Below are positions 7,422-13,698 of a stretch of DNA of 64,000 nt, piece by piece. The first letter of the stretch is position 1, and each line of letters begins with the position of its first letter. The stretch is from the NCBI RefSeq assembly GCF_012927305.1, contig NZ_JABBGH010000003.1:682001-746000 (forward strand). The letters are read 5' to 3'. Source of the stretch: Hymenobacter polaris (GTDB lineage: Bacteria > Bacteroidota > Bacteroidia > Cytophagales > Hymenobacteraceae). The position numbers and the translations under genes are program-made. The notes beneath the pieces are model-generated. The model did not search any database and had not been told where the DNA came from. It saw nothing but the letters and a program-made list of their open reading frames with translations.

Positions 7422-8990
7422 GTGGCGGGCAGTACTATGGCGCACTCTGGCATTGGCAGACACTACGGCACCGCTGGCAGGCTCAGCTGGCTGCTGGTGG
7501 CCGGGTTGCTGGCAGGTCCTAGGGCCACTTGCTGGGCCCAGGCGGCCCAGCCCGCCGCGCCCGCCTCAGAGGCGGCGCCGGCCGCGGCTGGCCCAGCGGC
7601 CCAGCCCGGCGCTGGCGCACCGATGCTGCTGCCGCTGCCCGCCACGGTGCCGCTGGCCGGGCCGCTGGTGTTGGGTTTCCGCTTGCCAAATGCCGGGCCG
7701 GCCAAGCACTCCGACTTTCCGGAGATAGAGGGGTTTCGCAAAGAGAAAGTGGTGCTGACTACCACCACGCGCCTGCTGCCCAGCGGCCAGCGCCGCACCG
7801 AGCTGGCCGTGGGTCAGCGCTACTATCCCTATACCGAGGGCGACTACGTAGTGCCCGCCTTCGACCTGACCGTGAACGGGCGGCTGCTGCACAGCCCCGC
7901 CGGGCAGGTGCACGTGGGGGCTGCGCCGGCCGCCTCCGCCAGCCGCGGCCCGGTGGCCACGGGCTCGCTCGACCAGCTGCTGGGCCGGCCCAAGCCGCAG
8001 TACTTCTACGAGCCGCCCGACCACGCCTACCTCACCCTGGAGGCCGACCAGCCGGCCGTATTTGTAGGCCAGGGCGTGCGCGTGGCGCTCTACCTCTACC
8101 TGCAGCCCGCCGACCAGGCTCTGCTCAACTTCGTTGACTTTACCACCCAGCTAGCGGCCCTGCGCCAGCAGCTGCGCCAGCCCACCACCTGGCAAACTAC
8201 GCCCACCGACCCCGCCGTGCTGCCCGACACCGTGCGCCGGGCGGGCCAGCCCTTGCAGCTGCGTTTCCGGTTGGCCGATTATACCTACTATCCGCTTACG
8301 CCCCAGGCGCTTAGCTTTCCAGGTCTGGTTCTCTCGCTCACCAAGTTTAAGCTGCTGAAAAAGCCCGAGCCGGGCGACAACGAGCGCCTGGCTATTTACA
8401 AAACCTACCGCTCGGCTCCGCTGCGCGTGGCGGTGCGCCCGCTGCCGGGCAACCCCGCCAGCCCCCCGGCCGTGGGCGAGCTGGCACTGCGCGAAAGCCT
8501 GAGCAACCCGAGCCCGCGCACCAATACGGCCTTCACTTACACTTTTGGGGTGGAGGGCGAGGGCAACCCGGCTGCCGTGGTGCTGCCGCCCCTGCGCCCG
8601 GTGGCGGGCCTGGCCGTGTACGGCCCCGAGGTACAGCAGGAAGCCCTAGGCCCCGGCCGCTGGCGCAAAAACTTTCGCTACCGGCTGGTGGCCAGCCGCC
8701 CCGGCCCGCTGCCCCTAGGGCGCTTGGTGCAGCTGCCGTTCTTCAACCCCCGCACCGCCCGCTACGATACTCTGCGGCCCACCCTGCGGGCGGTGGTGCG
8801 CGGCGGGGCTGCCCCGCCCGCCGCCCGCCCCGCCGACGATGCCTTTTACGGCCCGGCTTTGGCCCGCGCCGACGCCCGCCTGCAGCCGCTCGACGTGTAT
8901 CAGCAGGTAACGCGCTACGCCACCTGGCTGCTGGGCGGCCTGCTGGTAGTGGCCGCCGTCGGCGCTTGGCGAGCCAGCCGCCCCAGCTAG
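7422..8990 (+). CDS. BatD-like secreted / inner-membrane protein
   Basis: This 522-residue protein has an N-terminal hydrophobic signal (LSWLLVAGLLAG), an Ala/Pro-rich spacer, and beta-sandwich-like repeats. One reads FPEIEGFRKEKVVLTTTTRLL then YVVPAFDLTVNGRLLHSPAG, much like the BatD family of the Bacteroides aerotolerance operon. A C-terminal transmembrane segment (TWLLGGLLVVAAVGAW) precedes a short basic tail. BatD is known only by genetic link to aerotolerance. No batA/B/C genes are adjacent, so this could be a diverged homolog. The start is GTG at 7422 or ATG at 7437. A promoter-like GACCTTTG lies at 7400-7407. Confidence 0.6.
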   Translation: MAGSTMAHSGIGRHYGTAGRLSWLLVAGLLAGPRATCWAQAAQPAAPASEAAPAAAGPAAQPGAGAPMLLPLPATVPLAGPLVLGFRLPNAGPAKHSDFPEIEGFRKEKVVLTTTTRLLPSGQRRTELAVGQRYYPYTEGDYVVPAFDLTVNGRLLHSPAGQVHVGAAPAASASRGPVATGSLDQLLGRPKPQYFYEPPDHAYLTLEADQPAVFVGQGVRVALYLYLQPADQALLNFVDFTTQLAALRQQLRQPTTWQTTPTDPAVLPDTVRRAGQPLQLRFRLADYTYYPLTPQALSFPGLVLSLTKFKLLKKPEPGDNERLAIYKTYRSAPLRVAVRPLPGNPASPPAVGELALRESLSNPSPRTNTAFTYTFGVEGEGNPAAVVLPPLRPVAGLAVYGPEVQQEALGPGRWRKNFRYRLVASRPGPLPLGRLVQLPFFNPRTARYDTLRPTLRAVVRGGAAPPAARPADDAFYGPALARADARLQPLDVYQQVTRYATWLLGGLLVVAAVGAWRASRPS

Positions 8991-9159
8991 AAGGGCTTAA
9001 CTGGGCTTCGTCGTCAGGGTAGGCGCTGCCCTAAGGGGCCGGGAGTGGGGCAAGCCTCCTTTAAGGCGAGTCATGTAAGTAACTCGCGCAACCGCGCTAG
9101 TAAGCACCTTTGCAGTGGCTAGGGCTTTTTCAGGCTTACTCCCCGGCTTTTTACTTGGT

Positions 9160-10239
9160 ATGGCTAATTCTTTCGGGACGATTTTTCGCATCACCACCTT
9201 CGGCGAGTCGCACGGCGTGGGCATTGGGGTTATTCTGGACGGCTGCCCGGCGGGCGTGCCCCTGGAAGCCAGCGCCATTCAGGCGGCGCTGGATAGGCGG
9301 CGGCCGGGCCAGTCGGCCCTCACCACGCCGCGCCAGGAGGCCGACCGCGTGCAGGTGCAGTCGGGCGTGTTTGAGGGCCTGACCACCGGCACGCCCATCA
9401 GCTTATTTATCGCCAACGCCGACCAGCGCTCCGACGACTACGCGCACATTGCCGGCGCCTACCGCCCTAGCCACGCCGACTACACCTACGACGCCAAGTA
9501 CGGCCGCCGCGACCACCGGGGCGGGGGCCGTAGCTCGGCCCGCGAAACGGCCGCCCGCGTGGCCGCCGGCGCCGTGGCCGCCGCGTTGCTGGCCCACTTC
9601 GGCATCGAGGTAAAGGCCTACGTATCAGCGGTGGGCGAAGTGGAAGTGGGCAAGAGCTACGAGGAGCTGGACTTGAGCCTCATCGACAGCAACCCCGTGC
9701 GCTGCCCCGACCCCGAAGCGGCTGCCCGCATGGAAGCCCGCATCCGGGCGGCGCAGGCCGCGCACGATACCGTGGGCGGCGTGGTAACGGGCGTGGCCAC
9801 CGGCCTGCCGCCGGGCCTCGGCGAGCCCGTATTCGACAAGCTGCCGGCCGTGCTGGGCCACGCGCTGCTCAGCATCAACGCCGTAAAGGGCTTCGAGTTC
9901 GGCTCGGGCTTTGAAGGCACCAAACTGCCCGGCTCGCGGCACAACGACGAGTTTTACACCGACGAAACCGGCCGCGTGCGCACCCGCACCAACCACAGCG
10001 GCGGCAGCCAGGGCGGCATCTCCAACGGACAGGACGTGTACTTCCGCGTGGCTTTCAAGCCCGTGGCCACGCTCTTGCAGCCGCAGCAAACCATCAACCA
10101 GGCTGGCGAAGCCGTGACCCTGGCCGGCCGCGGCCGCCACGATGCCTGCGTGCTGCCCCGCGCCGTGCCCATCGTGGAGGCCATGACCCAGCTCGTGCTA
10201 GCCGACCTGCTGCTGCGCGCCCGCGCCAACCGGCTGTAG
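9160..10239 (+). CDS. aroC: Chorismate synthase
   Basis: Chorismate synthase converts 5-enolpyruvylshikimate-3-phosphate to chorismate using reduced FMN. The protein begins MANSFGTIFRITTFGESHG, a family signature. It then shows the GRRDHRGGGRSSARETAAR block and the late RTNHSGGSQGGISNG and GRHDACVLPRAVPIVEAM motifs. I use the ATG at 9160. An upstream in-frame GTG at 9115 would add 15 residues not expected in the family, and a promoter-like CACCTTTG (9105-9112) sits just before it. The length of 359 residues is normal. Confidence 0.97.
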   Translation: MANSFGTIFRITTFGESHGVGIGVILDGCPAGVPLEASAIQAALDRRRPGQSALTTPRQEADRVQVQSGVFEGLTTGTPISLFIANADQRSDDYAHIAGAYRPSHADYTYDAKYGRRDHRGGGRSSARETAARVAAGAVAAALLAHFGIEVKAYVSAVGEVEVGKSYEELDLSLIDSNPVRCPDPEAAARMEARIRAAQAAHDTVGGVVTGVATGLPPGLGEPVFDKLPAVLGHALLSINAVKGFEFGSGFEGTKLPGSRHNDEFYTDETGRVRTRTNHSGGSQGGISNGQDVYFRVAFKPVATLLQPQQTINQAGEAVTLAGRGRHDACVLPRAVPIVEAMTQLVLADLLLRARANRL

Positions 10240-10256
10240 CCGTTGCGAATTTGCGA

Positions 10257-10330
10257 GTACCGTGGACTCTGCGAGTCCGCGCGTAGGCCGACTTGCGTCA
10301 CCACGCGCGGACTCGCAGAGTCCACGGTAC
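10257..10330. repeat. Dispersed palindromic repeat, copy 1
   Basis: Two perfectly complementary 28-bp arms (10257-10284 and 10303-10330) flank an 18-nt loop. Each arm starts with GTAC and contains the smaller hairpin GGACTC-TGC-GAGTCC. A second copy with identical arms and an unrelated loop of the same length is at 25411-25484. The structure suggests a REP- or MITE-like short mobile palindrome. Confidence 0.9.
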
Positions 10331-10451
10331 CTAGCACCAACGCCACGCTAGCCACTTTTCGCCGCACCTGGCTGGTGCTGGAACCGGCGGGAAGTAGGTG
10401 GCTATTTATACCAATTCCACTTAAATTAACCTGAGAAAACACGCCTAGGGT

Positions 10452-10459
10452 TATCTTTG
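10452..10459 (+). promoter_or_regulatory. Promoter -7 element TATCTTTG
   Basis: It matches the Bacteroidota -7 consensus TAnnTTTG and lies about 150 bp before the Nfu start, implying a long 5' leader. No convincing -33 TTG was seen at the usual spacing. Confidence 0.5.
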
Positions 10460-10608
10460 GCTTGAAAGCCAGTGGGCTATCCTTGGCCCGGCCAGGTGGC
10501 TACTGCAACCTCTGGCGCCAGCTCGCTGTTACTAGGGCAAGTATCGAAACAAAACGCTTTGCTGCCTTCCGCCACTGGGCGCTGGCCAATCATAACTATC
10601 TAGCTACC

Positions 10609-11211
10609 ATGTCTGCTATCTCCATCTACGCCGAGGCGTCGCCCAATCCCGAGAGCATGAAATTCGTGCTCAACTCCACCCTGCTGCCCGACGGCGTGAG
10701 CGTGGACTACCCCAACGTGGAGGCCGCCCTTAACTCGCCCATCGCCCAAGAGCTGTTCGCGTTCGACTACGTGGGCCGCGTGTTCATCGCCCAGAACTTC
10801 ATCACCGTCACTAAAACGCAGCCTGACCTGGGTTGGACTAGCATCATTCCCGAGCTGCGTCAGTTCATCAAGAGCTACGTGGAGGCCGGCGGCACGCTCT
10901 TTACCGTGGACCCCGCCGCCGAGCAAAAGGCCGCCCAGGCCGCCAGCGCCGGCGACCCCACGCAGCAGGACGGCTTCACGAGCCAAAAAATCATTGACCT
11001 GCTCGACAACTACGTGCGCCCCGCCGTGGAGCAGGATGGTGGCAACATCACCTTCAAGAGCTACCACGACGGCATCGTAACCGTGAACCTCCAAGGCTCG
11101 TGCTCGGGCTGCCCCTCGGCCACCGTCACCCTCAAGTCGGGCATCGAAAACCTGCTCAAGCGCATGGTGCCCGAAGTGAAAGAGGTAGTAGCCGAAGGCG
11201 TATTGGTATAG
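10609..11211 (+). CDS. Nfu-type Fe-S cluster scaffold / carrier protein
   Basis: The 200-residue protein has two domains. The N-terminal Nfu_N domain includes AEASPNPESMKFVLN, a family hallmark. The C-terminal NifU-like domain holds YVRPAVEQDGGNITF and the cluster-binding C165-x2-C168 motif in GSCSGCPSA. Nfu proteins carry 4Fe-4S clusters to client enzymes. The ATG at 10609 gives the family N-terminus, and 49 upstream in-frame codons are rejected as leader. It ends directly before a very large bidirectional terminator hairpin. Confidence 0.93.
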   Translation: MSAISIYAEASPNPESMKFVLNSTLLPDGVSVDYPNVEAALNSPIAQELFAFDYVGRVFIAQNFITVTKTQPDLGWTSIIPELRQFIKSYVEAGGTLFTVDPAAEQKAAQAASAGDPTQQDGFTSQKIIDLLDNYVRPAVEQDGGNITFKSYHDGIVTVNLQGSCSGCPSATVTLKSGIENLLKRMVPEVKEVVAEGVLV

Positions 11212-11281
11212 CCTAGGGCAACGGCACTAAAAAAGGCCAGCTACGCGTGTAGCTGGCCTTTTTTAGTGCCGTTGCCCTAGG
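11212..11281. terminator. Bidirectional terminator with perfect 33-bp arms
   Basis: Arms 11212-11244 and 11249-11281 are perfect reverse complements around a GCGT loop. Each arm carries an A6/T6 tract after GGCCAGCTAC, so the transcript from either side ends in a stem with U-run. It lies between the convergent Nfu and DUF5777 genes. Both outer ends contain the CCTAGG palindrome. Confidence 0.9.
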
Positions 11282-11293
11282 GCGGGCCGCGCG

Positions 11294-12211
11294 CTACTTG
11301 CGGTGGCGCTGCTTCACGGTGAAGTTACGGCTCATGTTGAAGCCAAAGAAAATGTCACCCTTGAAGAAATTGCCCGTCGTTTCGCTCACGAATTGCTTTT
11401 CAATCATGCCCTGCGAGTTGGTGACGTGTAGCTGAAAGATGTGCCCGCCCGTCTCGATATCCACCCCGAGGGCCAGCGAGTTGCGAAAATGGTCGGCGGT
11501 GTAGCCGGGCATGAGGTAATAGTACTCGGCATTCAGCGAGAAGCGCCGCGTCAGCTTGTAGCGCCCGCCGGCCCCTAGAGCATAGACGTCGTTCTTTTCC
11601 CCCTCGTTCACCACCATGTTGCGGTGTATCATGGTGGGCATAAGCTGCAGCGAGAAGTCGGTGCTGAACTTGCGGGCAATCAGCGCCTGGTAGGTGTAGG
11701 CGGTACGGTCGAGGGCGTTGCGGGTGTAGCCGTCGGAGTAACGGATGGTGCTCAGGGCGGCCGTGCCCAGCAGCGTTACCGTCACGGGCACGGCGCGGGC
11801 CCCGGTGCTCTGCTGAATAGCCTTGTATTTCACGAAGCCATCAAACGTCTTATCGAGCGACGAGCGCCCGACGCCTACCTCCAGGCGGTCAGTTACGCCG
11901 TATTCGAACCCCAGGCGCAGGGTGGCCGCATCGAGCCCAAAGAACTGGTAGGCCCCGCTATTGAGCGCCCCGAAGCGGTGCGAAATCAAAAAAACCATGG
12001 TGCCCTCGCCGGGCGTTTGCACGGTGTGGCCGTTGATGAGGCGCGTAGCTTTAAAAGTGGCTTCGACCAGCTGGGTGGGCTCGTCTTTTTGGGTGGCCTG
12101 CTCTAGCTGGCCCAGCAGGTCGGCCTGGGCGTGGGCCATGGGGGCCGCCAGGGCTAGTAGGAGGGTGGCCAGGGCGCCCCGCTGCCCTAACGTGATAAAG
12201 GGTGATTTCAT
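11294..12211 (-). CDS. DUF5777-type outer-membrane beta-barrel protein
   Basis: This 305-residue protein has a signal peptide (ALATLLLALAAPMAHAQ) and alternating strand patterns of a barrel. LINGHTVQTPGEGTMVFLISHRFG, LRLGFEYGVTDRLEVGVGRSS and the late YYYLMPGYTADHFRNSLALGVDIETGGHIFQLH match my memory of DUF5777 proteins. The C-terminal FFGFNMSRNFTVKQRHRK ends with a typical barrel strand. It is the last gene of a three-gene operon with YceI and a cytochrome c-like lipoprotein. The substrate is unknown. Confidence 0.8.
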   Translation of the reverse strand: MKSPFITLGQRGALATLLLALAAPMAHAQADLLGQLEQATQKDEPTQLVEATFKATRLINGHTVQTPGEGTMVFLISHRFGALNSGAYQFFGLDAATLRLGFEYGVTDRLEVGVGRSSLDKTFDGFVKYKAIQQSTGARAVPVTVTLLGTAALSTIRYSDGYTRNALDRTAYTYQALIARKFSTDFSLQLMPTMIHRNMVVNEGEKNDVYALGAGGRYKLTRRFSLNAEYYYLMPGYTADHFRNSLALGVDIETGGHIFQLHVTNSQGMIEKQFVSETTGNFFKGDIFFGFNMSRNFTVKQRHRK

Positions 12212-12248
12212 AAAAAATAAACAGCGTAAAAATCAGCTAATAAATAAG

Positions 12249-12866
12249 TTAGGGCTGTTGGGTTAAGGCTGGGCTCACTAGGTCGCAGGTTACGTTAAGG
12301 CGCACGCTCACCGATTTGGCAATGTGCTCGCGCACCAGCAGCGGCACGTCGATGGCGTAGTCGGCCGGGGCCAGGTTGAAGTAGGCCACCAGTATCACCT
12401 GCGCATCGCGCTGCTGGATAGTGCCTGCCACTACTATCTTGCGCGTGACGCCGTGCATGGTCAGGTTGCCCTCTACCTCCACGTTTTGGGTGCCCGTGGG
12501 CAGCAGCTTCAGCACTTGCGCGGCATCGAGTACCTGCCCCGTAAATGTGGCCCTAGGGTACTTTTCCGACTCCAGGTAGTTTTCGTTGAAGTGCTCCTGC
12601 ATGAGGGTGCGCTTAAACTGAAATTCCCGAATGGGTACCGCAAAGGCCACCTGGCCCCCGCTCAGGTCAAACACGGCCGCCACCTTGTCGTTGCGCGCCT
12701 CAATATCTTCCATAATGGAGGCCGAGAAGAAGGTAAGATGCCCGGCCTTGGTCATAAACTTGCTCTGCGCCAGCCCCGCGTGGGGCAACGCCAGGCCCCC
12801 TAGCCACGCTAGCAGCCCGCGCAGCAGCGGCCCCCAGCGGCGACCCGCGCGTAAAGAACTAACCAT
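12249..12866 (-). CDS. YceI-family secreted lipocalin-like protein
   Basis: The 205-residue protein has a signal peptide ending GLAQ and a YceI-type barrel. GHLTFFSASIMEDIEARNDKV, ESEKYPRATFTG and VEGNLTMHGVTRKI are recognisable YceI elements. The ESxKYPxATF and GxLTxHGVT motifs are the strongest. YceI proteins bind long isoprenoid or amphiphilic lipids in the periplasm. It lies 40 bp after the cytochrome-like gene and 37 bp before the DUF5777 gene, all on one strand. This spacing suggests an operon. Confidence 0.9.
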   Translation of the reverse strand: MVSSLRAGRRWGPLLRGLLAWLGGLALPHAGLAQSKFMTKAGHLTFFSASIMEDIEARNDKVAAVFDLSGGQVAFAVPIREFQFKRTLMQEHFNENYLESEKYPRATFTGQVLDAAQVLKLLPTGTQNVEVEGNLTMHGVTRKIVVAGTIQQRDAQVILVAYFNLAPADYAIDVPLLVREHIAKSVSVRLNVTCDLVSPALTQQP

Positions 12867-12906
12867 GCGGAATAGCTATAAGTAGAGAGTAGGAATAGCC
12901 TAGGGG

Positions 12907-13332
12907 CTAATTATTGAGCGCGCCGGCCTTTATCCAGGCCTCAATGGTGGCGATGTCGCAGTCGCTCAGCTTGGCGGCGCCCACGGGCATATTCACGTAG
13001 CCTGCCTCGTGCTTGATGTTGCCCAGCAAGTAGGGCATCGTCAGGCCGCCGAAATTGGGGGGCGTGGTGGAATAGTGCTGCACTTGGCTGAAATCGTCCA
13101 TGTTGAAGTTGGCGTAGGCGCTGGCCGACTGCGGATTGTGGCAGGCATCGCGGCAGTTGTTCTTCAAGATGGGCCACACGTTGGTTTGGTAACTTACCGT
13201 GGTAGGCACCGAGCAGGTAGGCTGCGGAATATCACCCGAACTCTTCTTATAGGTGCAGGCGGCGGGTAGCGCAAGTACGCTTAAAGCTAGTAAGGTTCCC
13301 TGCCAAAAATGGGGAATAGATAATAATTTCAC
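12907..13332 (-). CDS. Cytochrome c-like lipoprotein with CxxxCH motif
   Basis: This 141-residue protein begins with a signal ending in a lipobox-like ALPAAC. It has one heme-binding-like motif, CRDACH, which has three rather than two residues between the cysteines. A later VNMPVGAAKLSDCDIATIEAWIKAGALNN resembles the methionine-ligand and C-terminal helix of membrane-anchored cytochrome c domains. CxxxCH heme attachment is rare, so heme binding is inferred. It is first in the operon with YceI and DUF5777; AT-rich DNA lies upstream. Confidence 0.75.
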   Translation of the reverse strand: MKLLSIPHFWQGTLLALSVLALPAACTYKKSSGDIPQPTCSVPTTVSYQTNVWPILKNNCRDACHNPQSASAYANFNMDDFSQVQHYSTTPPNFGGLTMPYLLGNIKHEAGYVNMPVGAAKLSDCDIATIEAWIKAGALNN

Positions 13333-13698
13333 AAAAAAGGATTATTTTAATTGTCTATATACTTTCAGGATGCGAAATCTAGGCTATAAAAATTATATTT
13401 TCATGCTGGTGGTAATCATTTTTTAGCAGCCCTATAAACGAAGTTAGCCAGCTTATTGGATTGAGCCTATTCGCCATGAACGAGTTTAAATTTAAAAATC
13501 TCATAAATATAATTTTATAAAGAATTAACTAAGAATCGCTGTAGGAATTGGCCTTAGGATTCGGGCAGGCGCTCTTTGCTGGAGAAGCTGGTTGTCGCGT
13601 CCGCCTTACCTGCCAGCCCCCAACCTCTAGGTTAGGGCGCAAAAAAAAGCCCGGCCGCTAGGGCCGGGCTTTTTGGTAGCTAAGGGGCTAGGCTGGGC
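13333..13698. other. Intergenic region between secDF and the cytochrome operon
   Basis: About 366 bp have no gene. The part next to 13332 is very AT-rich and should hold the promoter of the cytochrome operon. The part next to 13698 holds the secDF terminator. Nothing else was recognised. Confidence 0.6.
13641..13676 (-). terminator. Intrinsic terminator of secDF
   Basis: AAAGCCCGGCC pairs with GGCCGGGCTTT across a short loop. The minus-strand reading continues in a run of eight T. It begins 23 bp after the secDF stop. Confidence 0.88.

Larger units (their letters stand above)
10240..10608 (+). other. Long leader region between aroC and the Nfu gene
   Basis: This stretch of about 370 bp has no gene. 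It contains the perfect palindromic repeat at 10257-10330, a promoter-like TATCTTTG at 10452-10459, and then about 140 bp of apparent 5' leader. An open frame runs through the leader in phase with the Nfu gene, but its residues are not Nfu-like. Confidence 0.6.

Noticed and set aside
9115..9159. GTG at 9115 as the aroC start
   Set aside because: It would add 15 residues before the conserved MANSFGTIF, and it lies only 2 bp after a promoter-like element. The ATG at 9160 fits the family.
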